A stretch of 64,000 bases of DNA from Cercis canadensis (lineage: Eukaryota; Streptophyta; Magnoliopsida; Fabales; Fabaceae). Positions 47,394-58,031 of the stretch are shown piece after piece. The position numbers and the translations under genes were made by a program. A model generated the notes under the pieces. It ran no database searches and had not been told where the DNA came from. It worked only from the letters and a program-made list of their open reading frames with translations. How positions within the stretch are numbered: the stretch's first letter is position 1; the number at the start of each line of letters is the position of its first letter. The stretch covers positions 398,077 to 462,076 of the forward strand of contig QAOA01003736.1 of the NCBI GenBank assembly GCA_003255065.1. Reading direction: 5' to 3'.

Positions 47394-47653
47394 ATGGTTA
47401 TCTGCTTCATCTTGCTCACTCACTATCATACATTTTCTGCTAGATTCCATAGCTCAGGTAAATATTAACTCTGACAACTTTCTCTTTCTGTTTTCTTCAC
47501 TTGAAAATGTGTAAAATTGGTTGGTTTGCTGGTTCAGAGGGATTACATGGTGAGCAACAAATGAAAGGGCAAACGCAGGTGCATGGTTGGTGGTCTGAGG
47601 ATTATTCACAGCCTCGCAGACGAAGGCCTATACATAACAAGTTAAACCCCTAA
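47394..47653 (+). CDS. RGF/GLV/CLEL (root meristem growth factor) peptide precursor
   Basis: Two exons, 47394-47457 and 47538-47653, join in phase (TCAG|GTAAAT; GGTTCAG|AGG) and encode 59 residues. The N-terminus MVICFILLTHYHTFSA is hydrophobic and serves as a secretion signal. The C-terminus reads EDYSQPRRRRPIHNKLNP. The core DYSQPRRRRPIHN has the family signature: Asp-Tyr for tyrosylprotein sulfotransferase, a basic middle, then P-[IV]-H-N. It is close to the RGF6/GLV1-type ending RRRRPVHN. Mature peptides of this family are sulfated, secreted 13-mers sensed by RGFR/RGI receptor kinases, acting in root meristem maintenance, gravitropism and auxin-carrier trafficking. An in-frame ATG at 47370 is followed seven codons later by TGA immediately before the ATG used here (MKVVGLL, stop, M). 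The precursor is therefore either shortened by a nonsense change or has a tiny uORF. Its length is at the short end for the family. Confidence 0.85.
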
Positions 47654-50124
47654 GTCATGCCCATCTTTCTTTCTATATTTTACTCAAATGTTTCCTCATA
47701 TTCGTACCCAGAACTTTGTAACAAGTGGTGTGGTCCTTCTCTCTCTGAAATATGGAGCTGTAATATTGTACTATAGGACAATTCTGAGTAGAATAAACAA
47801 TATATATTTCTTTAATTGCACATCTTTTGTTCATGTAGCATTACTCACCAATCGCATTTTGAAGCTCTGTTTCTATGCTACTACGGATAACATGAATTTC
47901 ATTGTGCTAAGCTCGAAACTAAAACTCAATCACACACCGAGTTCTTCCTCACTAGAACAAAAAAGCAGCAATTTTAGCAGCAACTCTTTTGCCACAACAA
48001 GGGTACAACTTATAACTCGAGGCATGGTCAGAAAAACAGAGTAGGCTCCCTTTGTGACTTTCTATAGCTACTTAAAATGTCTTTCTGGTTTCTCAGATAC
48101 AACATATTGAATCTGACATCCCCTATTGGATGTTGCATTTAAAATGATCAATTTATTGCTCAACCTTTGCGTCTTTGCTTCATGTTGGCGGCCATGTATA
48201 CATATCAGCAAATGCATTCTTCTGTACTAGCCCTATTGCTTCATGGTAATCAAATTTTTTGGTTTTTTTTAAGGTAATCAAAGTCTAAATTTGACCGACA
48301 ACAAGTGCGGAAACAGAAAATTCCCTACTTCTATTATGTGCCTCTATAGTTTTGGAGTCTTTATAGGTTCCAGAGTCACATATAGACCAAATCAGTAGAG
48401 AGAGGCAGAGATCAAAAGCAACGAGAAATCAGTTTAAAGTTGAAAAAATGTTCTTCCTGGTACCACAAGACACAGTACTAAGTCTAATGATGCGCATGCA
48501 GGAAATAGTGTTTAGCTTTATCCATCATGTTCCAAAAGGCACCTGGCATGTTCAGTTTGTGTGACTTTCTTGTTATTAAATTGGTAAGCTTGATTATTAT
48601 AACTGCTCGCTTGGACCATCTCTAATACATTTATTCCCCAATTGCATATATAGTTATATACCTTCTCCAAGTTACAAACATGTTACACTATTCTTCCTCT
48701 GTCAGAATCATCTTTGCACATATCATAGCATGCCACGTTTGGAGACAAATATATGTGGTGGATCTTGTCATGTGCAACTGCAACTCTAGAGCTAACCAAA
48801 AAAAGAACCTTGTTATTTGAGCATACAAGATAACCCAGCGAGGGACAATTTAGAGGACTAATACAAGTAATATTTTTAACTCATAATGATAGTATGCATT
48901 TGGAGGATATTTTGTGGTGGGCTGAGATGTAGAGGCTGTTGAGGAAATGATTAGGCCTTGGTTGACAATATCAACTCTCTTTTGGTGACGATAATATAAA
49001 GACGTTATATCTCTGAGAAAAATAAAAATAAGGACTTTATATCTCAGCAACAAAAAAATATAAACACGTTATGTGAAAATCGTAATTTAGAAGTTACTAG
49101 TTGCAATCTGTATAACGTACGGTCAACTATTTAACACAGAGAAATTATATCTATGAAAAGAAAAAAAATAAATAACAAAAACAATAAAAAAAAAAGAACT
49201 AATATAATCTATAGACTTGCTCGCAAAAAAAGAGTTTTTTTGTAAGTTTATATAATAATTTGACACACGTGCATGAAGCACAATATTTCTTTCAAAACTT
49301 ACCTCTAAAAAAGTTGTTACCTTGGTCAGTCATATAATTAATACAAGACAAATACATATTTAAATAAAATAATTATGTATAATTAACATATAATAATTAT
49401 ATTTATTTGTGTGTGTGACTAATCAAATGACTAAGTAAGCATATATGATATTGTAAGATAAACACATGCATAACAAATTTACCACATATATGCTAACGTT
49501 ACCAAACCTAGAATATTGTTTATATAGTTATCACATGTTAATTGCATGATTGGTCTGTGTTTTATTAGACTCATTTAATTTTTTTTTTTGATAAAACTAA
49601 TTTCAATTAGTGTAATAAAAATGAAAATATTTGCTCATATCAATAATATTTTTTATAACAAAACTTGTAGTGAAAAGTTGATGAATAATGGACGTGTCCT
49701 ACAAGATTTCCTTACCTTAATTTATCCACTCACGTAATGCCATGTCTCATGTAAACTCGTTGACTACATATTTTCTCTAAAATTCATTGAGCTAAATAAC
49801 AGTATTTTTCTCATATCTAAATAAAAAAAAAAAAACCACGTCATGCATGGATTGGTTCACAAAGTGGGGCCTAAGGCTAATGAGTCGGTAATTTACAGAG
49901 CACGTGTAATTGTTGAGTCACGGTGAGCGTGGCAAAAGGCAAAACATGGAGACATAGGGTGGATCGCCAGATTTAACTTGGCACACATTGTTTGTCACGA
50001 AACGTGTATGGCATCTCCGCCCCAATGAGTTATTTCCTTCGCTTCTTCCCCATATATTCACCTTCTTCCTCTCTTTGTTTCTCCCTCATTTTCTTTCTCC
50101 TTACCCTTCTTCTTCTTCTTCTTC
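47654..50124. other. Intergenic between the peptide gene and GPDH
   Basis: 3' UTR of the peptide gene, AT-rich DNA, and the GPDH promoter with a pyrimidine-rich 5' UTR (TTCTTCTTC before the ATG). The ORF at about 47688-48044 shows no family features. Confidence 0.55.
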
Positions 50125-52810
50125 ATGGCTCCAGCGCTGGATGCCCTAGAAGTCCCAAATGGGGGAGAGACTCTGACTCTGTCCCAGCCCCAGCCCCACC
50201 ACAACTTGTTGAATAACAATGCTCCACTCAAATCCAAAGTCACAATCATTGGCAGCGGCAATTGGGGCAGTGTTGCAGCTAAGCTTATTGCCTCCAATAC
50301 CCTGAGGCTCACATCTTTTCATGGTACTTTTCTTTTCTTTTCCTTTCTTTCTGGACATGTAAACTTACACTCGGACACATTGTCAATTAGATTCTTGATT
50401 CATGCATTGCTTTTGGCTGCTAATTTGTGTAACGTGATACCCTGAGTAGTTGGGCTGTGAAAAACACAATTCATAAAATGCCAAAGTAAATTTTAATTGT
50501 GGAATTTTCTGTTTTCTGTTGGAGCATGCATTTTCTCAACAACCAAACAGTATTTCTAGCAGGATCTTGAATTTTTCAATTTTCTGATAAATTCAGATGA
50601 GGTGAGGATGTGGGTATTTGAGGAAACATTGCCAAGTGGCGAGAAGCTCACAGATGTCATCAATCGAAACAATGTAAGAACCAGTCATGCATTTATGTCC
50701 TCTAATGTATCTAATATTTTTCCCATTTAACATATATGTTCTTTTTGTTAGGAAAATGTTAAATATCTCCCTGGCATTAAGCTTGGCAAAAATGTAGTTG
50801 CAGATCCAGACCTTGAAAATGCAGGTATTCATTTTTTGCCTTTTTTTACTGTTCTATGTATAATATTCTTTAAAATAAAAAAAATAAGAAAAAACCTTAG
50901 AGTTTCTCAAAAACAATATTTTTTTAAAAAAAATTATAAAGAAAAAAGGACATAAAACCAAATAATTTTTCGGTTCTACATTTTGGTTGTTTTTGGGGTT
51001 AACTTGTCTTCTGTTCTGATTGGGTAATTATGCAGTGAAGGATGCCAACATGTTAGTTTTTGTGACTCCACATCAATTCATGGAAGGGATCTGCAAGAGG
51101 CTTGTTGGGAAAATAAAGAGAGATGCAGAGGCCATTTCCCTTGTCAAGGGGATGGAAGTCAAGATGGAAGGTCCACGCATGATCTCTAGTCTCATCTCCG
51201 AGCAGCTGGGAATAAACTGTTCTGTATTAATGGGAGCCAACATAGCAAATGAGGTAGCCAGAAGAATTGAGAGTTTAGCTATGCAATTTTCCGCACCAGC
51301 CCATTAAATGTTTTGCTCTTCTGCTTGCTACTGCTTTCACTGTTGTACAGATAGCTGTGGAGAAGTTTAGTGAAGCAACTGTTGGATATAGGGAGAATAG
51401 AGAGGTTGCTGAGAAATGGGTTCAGCTGTTTAATACTCCCTATTTCATTGTGACAGCAGTGAGTGCACAACATTCTTTAGTTCATTGTGAAAGAACTTAT
51501 CATAAAAATTCTGAATGAATTAGTCCAGAGGAATCTGCTCAAATTAGTCTGTTGCATATGGCAGAAGCAACAAAAAAATGATGCACTATAAATTATATGA
51601 TCATGACTAGTTTTATATTCTTCATATTGAGATATGCTTTGGTCTCATGATTTTATTTATTGTGTGTAATAAATAGGTCCAGGATGTTGAAGGGGTCGAA
51701 CTGTGTGGAACTCTGAAGAATGTTGTAGCCATAGCTGCAGGTTTGTAGTACAGTATCCTGCGCTTAGCTCTCCCCTTTTCAATTTTTGTGAATGATCAAA
51801 GAATGGAACACAATGGGACAGGTTTTGTTGATGGCTTGGAGATGGGAAATAATACAAAAGTAAGGTTCAAGTATTTCATGTTGATAAGGTTTAAAAAAAA
51901 AAAATTCCATTATTATCTATCTTAATTTGGTTTTATAAGTATACATAGGCTGCAATCATGAGACTTGGTCTGAGGGAGATGAAGGCATTTTCCAAGCTGT
52001 TGTTTCCATCTGTTAAGGACAATACCTTTTTTGAGAGCTGTGGTGTAGCTGACCTTATCACAACATGCTGTAAGGAAGCTAATATACTTCACCCCACTTT
52101 TCTTTGCATATCTTGGTTTAATTAAAACCAAATCATTTGTCGCAGTGGGTGGAAGAAACAGGAAAGTTGCTGAGGCATATGCAAAGAATGCGGGGAAGAG
52201 GTTAGTTGTTCCTCTCTTGAACAACTTTCTTGGATATAAAAAAAAATATCATTGTTGACATTTCTGTTTCTTATCTGCAGGTCTTTTGATGAGCTTGAAG
52301 CAGAAATGCTGCAGGGCCAAAAATTGCAGGTAAATAAACGAAATTAACTATAACATACAGCAAAATGTTTCTTCTGGAAATAAACTAGTGGATAATCCTT
52401 GATGATTTTGAATGATACAAGAGTAGCAAAATAAAACTTAAGACTAATCACACTTGGGCATAGCTGAGAATGAAAAGGCATCAATTTGGATAGTCAAGAA
52501 AAGCTCTTCCTAGTACAAAGTAAAGGTTAAAACTATTATTACCTGAAAATATCATGTCCACTGATGACTATTTTGTTATGAATCTAACACTTTGAGTAAC
52601 AGTAGTAATTATAGCTTTGTTTACTGGTTCATGTCCTTACTTTTCTAATTTTGTTGCGCAAAGGGTGTCTCAACTGCGGGAGAGGTTTATGAGGTTCTAA
52701 GCCATCGTGGATGGCTAGAGTTGTTTCCCCTCTTCTCAACAGTGCACGAGATAAGCACGGGTCGGCTTCCGCCAGCAGCCATAGTTGAATACTTTGGTAC
52801 AAATAAATAA
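50125..52810 (+). CDS. NAD-dependent glycerol-3-phosphate dehydrogenase
   Basis: It reduces dihydroxyacetone phosphate to sn-glycerol 3-phosphate with NADH, supplying glycerolipid synthesis and redox shuttling. The exons are 50125-50323, 50597-50673, 50752-50824, 51036-51253, 51351-51458, 51677-51740, 51822-51859, 51949-52069, 52146-52200, 52281-52329 and 52664-52810, all in phase, giving 382 residues. The Rossmann motif GSGNWGS is at residues 43-49. The substrate region VFVTPHQF and the catalytic lysine in [18 protein letters not shown] (Lys about 239) are present, followed by [18 protein letters not shown] and the C-terminal [13 protein letters not shown]. The N-terminal 35 residues are variable and not an obvious transit peptide. 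The closest Arabidopsis gene by position is At5g40610 (GPDHp), which from memory also lies near the ubiquitin-like and membrane-protein genes; a cytosolic form cannot be excluded. Confidence 0.95.
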
Positions 52811-54505
52811 TATAACTTACATTTACAGTTTCAAGAAAATCAAAGTAGTATGCTTAGACCTGCGCATCAAGAATGGAAGGATTTGGTGATTCTGGGCTGC
52901 TTTTTCTCACCAACAAAGAAGTTCTTCCACGGTTGAAGGTCAGCATATATTAGGAAGCTTGGTACCTCCACTGAGTGTTCTCTTTGAAGGAAGAGGAAGT
53001 TAACTCTTTTTACAAGTTCTTGTCATGTTTTATTTTCCCATTGCAAGTTATACATGCAATAGATATAAATACAATAAAAGAAAAGAAGTGAATTTAAATT
53101 TCTCTATTGCCGTTTCCAGTGTCTAGAATCTGTTAAATGAACTATTTGTCTTAATGCTCAATTTCAAGCAACTGCCCCAATAAGGAAAAGCATGTCCTCT
53201 CTAGCACTCCAAGTCTCCAAGCTGTATATGTTGCAGAACTGACTTGGTTTGATTAATTTGACACATTGTCTTAGCATGCAGGAGTTAGCTATTGAAACAT
53301 ATAAAAGGTTAAAGCATCAAACTGATGACAGTTTAACCTTTTTATAAATGAAATTTTCACAAATTGTGTATAATAGACTGTGTATGTAGTAAAATCTGAA
53401 AGAGAAAAGTTTTATTTTTTGGGCCATACTGAAAGAGAAAAGTTTAAGCGGCAGATTCTGTCACATAGGACATAGGAGAATTGTGAAGGACAAAGATTGT
53501 GTATAGTGGGAGAAATTTGGGTGAAGGGAGAGGGAAATGATTGGTTTAGTGGGAGGCATGACAGCAATATCTTGATATATCTCGTAGTTACCTAAAATAC
53601 GGAATGATATCCATAGTAGAGTACTATGAAAAGTGATATTCCCATTGTTGCCTTTTTTAAAGCCGAAATAAATTCTAAAAATTAAGATTCCAGAATAAAT
53701 TATTTCTTCTGAAATGTCTTTTGATAAAGTTTTTTTGTTTTTTACCATTTTCTTTTTCTGTGACCCACTTTTAGTCTTAATTATTTTTAAAATTAAAAAT
53801 CGGAGCCAAATGCCGTTTATTTCCTTTTTGTTGGCGACTAAAACTTTTACTGTCTCCAGTGGTTGACCAAAACTCGCTGTTTTTTTAACTGTTAACATGA
53901 TGCATTTCCTTATAATAGTGTCTGCAGATTGATGGAAAGTTAAAAGCGAGTGAAAGCAAAAAGAGACGAAAGATTGTAGTTTTGACTAGTTCGAAGTTGA
54001 TAGAAAATATAATTAAGAATGGAAGTACTGAAAAGGATCTCCACCAAGGTTGTAAAGTTCATCGCTTTTCTTTCATAAATATTGTATCTTTGAAAGAATG
54101 TTAATTCTTCTTATATGAAACATGAAGTTGATGCTTCATGAATGTCTGTCTCTCTTGTTGATAACTGTAAGTTAATTGAATCTTTCATTTGAATTTTATT
54201 TATACTGAAACAAAACGTCAATCCTAATTTATATTTTCTGAACATCGAAAATGTCTCTCTTGTTTCTTTCTGTATACTGCAAAACTTGCCACTGTTCCCA
54301 GATAAGGAATTGAGAGGCGCACACACAGAGTGGGAGATAAGGAGAAAAAAGTGAATCCCAGTGTAACAACAAACCCTTCCTTTGATGCCAATAGTTATTA
54401 TATCTGTCATAAACCATACTACACAACCATTACACCATTGATTAAGTAAAAAAAAAATTCCAGAAAACCAATCCATGCATGAATTTAATTTGGTTATAAC
54501 AAGAA
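52811..54505. other. Intergenic between convergent GPDH and ABHD17-like genes
   Basis: 3' UTRs of both genes and AT-rich DNA. The 145-codon minus-strand ORF at 53461-53898 has no recognisable family features and I leave it out. Confidence 0.55.
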
Positions 54506-57500
54506 TTATCCATTCCTTATTCTGTCCAGCCGGTCAACACTCTTGCGTCCTTTTTCCAATTGATGGTCAATGCTTTTTCGAGACTTCTCATGGCAATCCA
54601 CACTTCTCCGAGACCTCTCCATATGATCAAAAGTGAGTCTTAATTTTTCTAGCTTATCAGCATTATTAGTCAAAATTTTCAGTTTTTCAGGCCTGTCTGT
54701 GCTCTTCCTTGGTTTTTCTCTGCGATCAGTGCTCTTCCTAGAAACTTCAAAAATATCTGTACTCTTTCGAGGCTGTTCAAACTGGTCTGTGCTCCTTCTA
54801 AAACTGTATCGTTGCGATGGAGACTTCTCAACAGTGGCTATAAACTTCTTTAGATGCCTGATGTATTCAGGAAACAGCTCCAAATCACAGTGGTTACCTC
54901 CTTTGAGCCACAGTGGTTCATACTTCTCTTTACACAATTCCCAGAGTTGCTTACCATGGGAGCAGTCTACAACTTCGTCTGAAGTCCCCTGCATAATAAT
55001 ATAAATCAAGGAAATGGTGAGAAATTGCTATCATAAGATTTTTATTCAATTCATCATTTTCACAATATTTGTGGATAAATTATCAGACAGATAAACCTGG
55101 TATATCCTTCAAGTGTCAGGTAAAAGAACAGAAAAAATACTAAAACTTCAAGTGTCTGTAAATAAATACTCTCTTACCACTCTTAGTTTCTTTTGAAAAC
55201 ACATTTCAAAATCTAACACTGCCATTCATGTATTCATCTCAGCTTATGCATTTTTGCTAAACAACATAGCAGACCAGTGTTGTAACAAAGAAAAAGTGAA
55301 GAGTCTATTTTATTCACAGTAGCAATAATGAGATGGTTGCCAGTTTAGCAAGTAGTTTGAGCATGAATGATTTCCTAGGAGGCATCACCACCTGCGTGCC
55401 AAACATAAATCTCACTAATGTCTGCACGGAGCACCCTCTCACACCACGAACCAGAAGCATGGGAGCAAAACAGACTCTGTAAGGTCCCAAGAAGACCACC
55501 ATCATTTTGACTGGAATATTGCTTTTGAAGTTATATATATAGTTTTTGGCATGAACAAATATATCTATATAATTTAGGTGAAGAAAATTTCAGTTCTTTT
55601 TACATATTAGCTATAAAGTTCAGGATCCAAAGTGTCTGTCATAGGCACCAGACATTAAAAATAACAAGTGAGGATAATTAAGTAGATTATCCATATAGAA
55701 GTAAACAACACCTCCTTTCATCTGAGTATTCTATCCTTCTTTCACATCTCTGAAGAACATGAAAAATGCACTTCACACACAAACCTCCCAAATGAATTTC
55801 TTCTGCCAAATCTCCAAAATGAGCAACTAATACAGATTAAATGGACAGCTGTTTTTCTTTTCAATTTGAAACCTTTGATGAGACAAATGCCCAATACAAC
55901 TTAAATTTATCATACTTGGCAAAAAAGATAATTGAATTGTTATGAATTCCATAGGGTGAAATTGATCGCAATATACAGAAAGGACTAAGTTTAATAAATG
56001 GTATTATAGGTTTCCGTTTTCTACACTATAATGGAATTTTTTTTCTCTTCCGATAGTGTTTATAATCCGGACAGAGAAAAATGGAAACAACTCTTAGATA
56101 ATCATAATCCAAAGCTTAAAGAACTTGTTGAAAACGAAAATTGACCAAGGGTGCAACAAAAAAGAAAATAAATGCTAGAGATTAGATACCATGTAAACAG
56201 AAATAAGAAATAATGTAGCAAGAAAGCAACTAATTCTCAAACTATGCTTACACAACTCAACTACTGATGCATTTACATAGTATAGAAATATGTTGTAAAG
56301 CATACTTACATGAATTATAAGAACCGGACAATTAACTTGTGGGATTTTGTCAATATTCTGCACATGAACATAAAGCAATGTTTGATTAGATTGAGGAATT
56401 CACATGCTGGTAAATTAGCAATATATGATTAGAAATCAAATCACAATGTTACCTTATATATGTCAAACCAATAAGTACGCTTTACTGGATACATGACCCT
56501 TAAGCCAGAAAGTATGGGACTATGCAAAACAACAGCTCTCAATTGAGGCAACCGAGCTGCTAGATCCAAAGTGGGGCCACTGCCAACAGATTGCCCATAA
56601 AGGATTATATCTTCCTGCTTGGTACCATAGCTTTCTTCTAGACACTTATAAGCAGCCTCAATATCTGCATATGTATTCTGCTCACTTGGCTGCAGTTCAG
56701 GAAAAATATGTTCTTTAAGTATATGCTTTAAGGTCTAACACCATCCACAGCAATGCATTACACATCACATTTAAATCAATACCAAGCATTTAATATTCTT
56801 ACAAACCTTCCCTGATGACTGGCCATACCCAGAGTAGTCATACCTACAAAAAATTACACATAACTGTTAGAAAAAAGGTTCTGTTGCACGCCACACATTA
56901 ACAGAACTACAGTAATAAAGGTGACGTGGTTACAAACATACCAATAGAGCAGCGGTCTATATATGCAATGGGATCGTTCGCTTGAAAGACAGAGAAAATG
57001 GTGAATCCATATTACAACCCCTATAACAATGTCAACTCTATACCCATGAAATCAAACAATTCGGACACGAACAATTCCCTGTATCATGTAAATTCATGAC
57101 AAATTCCATATCTTTCAATTAAGCCCATGATGCTAGTGAACATCATACTGGAATTACAAATGAAACCCCGGAAACCCAATTCTGAGTTTACCTTAAACTG
57201 CCAGCTTACGAATATTGAGTATCCTTTTCTTATGATTCCCAATTACCCATGATTTTTCCACTAAGTAGATGAAACCTTGTACACACATCAAAACCCAGAA
57301 GCCAAATGACCACGACGTACAATGAAAAGAAGCTAAATTTCGAATATCCAGAAACTAAAAATGACATAACAATGAAGAGAAAAGGCAGCAAAAAAGTTGA
57401 AAATAGCAGAGACATAGGTAAAGTTGTAGAGTAGAGACAGAATTGAAACAGAGTACTGTACCCCATGAGATTGACGCGCAAGTGGATACTGAGTTCGATG

Positions 57501-57763
57501 AAGAGCTCGTACATCTGGCCTAGATCGGCAGCGTTGCCATGAGAGTAGAGCAGAGTAGAGGTTGCCATAGGATGGCGAATGTAGACAGCAACTATCTCAG
57601 TGCCACGACGAGTGGGCAACTTGAGAATTTCAACGTTCTCACGGTGAGGGAAAGGGCTTAGAAGCAAAAGTCCAGTGAGGTCGTCTGTGACTAACTTATA
57701 TGATGGTGGGTTCGGCGGGAAGAAGGCGAACTTGGCCGCCATGGACGAAGTAACCCCACCCAT
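54506..57763 (-). CDS. ABHD17-like alpha/beta hydrolase with repeated basic C-terminal tail
   Basis: Exons 57763-57462, 56843-56807, 56689-56453, 56357-56310 and 54988-54506 are in phase and give 368 residues. The core (residues 40-260) is an ABHD17-type serine hydrolase: [14 protein letters not shown] (oxyanion region), [12 protein letters not shown], nucleophile Ser about 147 in [10 protein letters not shown], acid Asp about 212 in HGTSDEVVD, and His about 241 in KGGNHCDLE. Animal ABHD17 enzymes depalmitoylate membrane proteins; for plants this is an inference. The N-terminus MGGVTSSM fits the N-myristoylation pattern (Gly2, Ser6). After residue 270 comes a plant-type tail of about seven units near ten residues long, each beginning R-[RK]-S-[TVI]-D, highly charged and rich in R-x-S sites. 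The 5' UTR is a GA/CT microsatellite. Position beside AGP genes matches At5g14390 and At3g01690. Intron 4 holds a coding-like island. Confidence 0.92.
55379..55520 (-). other. Coding-like island in intron 4 of the ABHD17-like gene
   Basis: On the minus strand, after a possible acceptor (ATTCCAG), an open frame reads [18 protein letters not shown], then [21 protein letters not shown], then a stop. The composition looks protein-like and unlike the rest of the intron. I do not recognise the family. It may be an alternative or poison exon, or a piece of a decayed gene; joined to exon 4 it would put a stop early in the hydrolase. Confidence 0.35.
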
Positions 57764-57769
57764 CACTCT

Positions 57770-58031
57770 CTTTCTCTCTCTCTCTCTCTCTGTGTTTTTC
57801 CTCCTTCCTCTTTCTGAATTCTCAGACTGAATTCATTCAGATCGACATTCCTGTCCTTTTTCTTTGATCTCTCTCTTTCTCTCTCTCTCTTCTTTCTCTT
57901 TCCAGAAGATGAAACTTTTTGGTTTTGCAAATGGAAAGAGAGAGAGCGATAGTGAAAGAGAGCTTCTTTCTCTCTGGTGGCTATTAGGTGCTTCAAATGT
58001 GCGTAATTGAGATTAGAGAGAGAGAGAGAGT
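57770..58031. repeat. CT/GA microsatellites in the 5' UTR and promoter of the ABHD17-like gene
   Basis: (CT)n at about 57771-57792, further CT-rich runs near 57868-57900, and (GA)n at about 58016-58031. Dinucleotide GA tracts of this kind are common around plant transcription starts and bind GAGA-type BBR/BPC factors. Confidence 0.7.

Noticed and set aside
53461-53898. 145-codon minus-strand ORF downstream of GPDH
   Set aside because: Lysine/isoleucine-rich AT-driven composition, no motif, no splice or promoter context.
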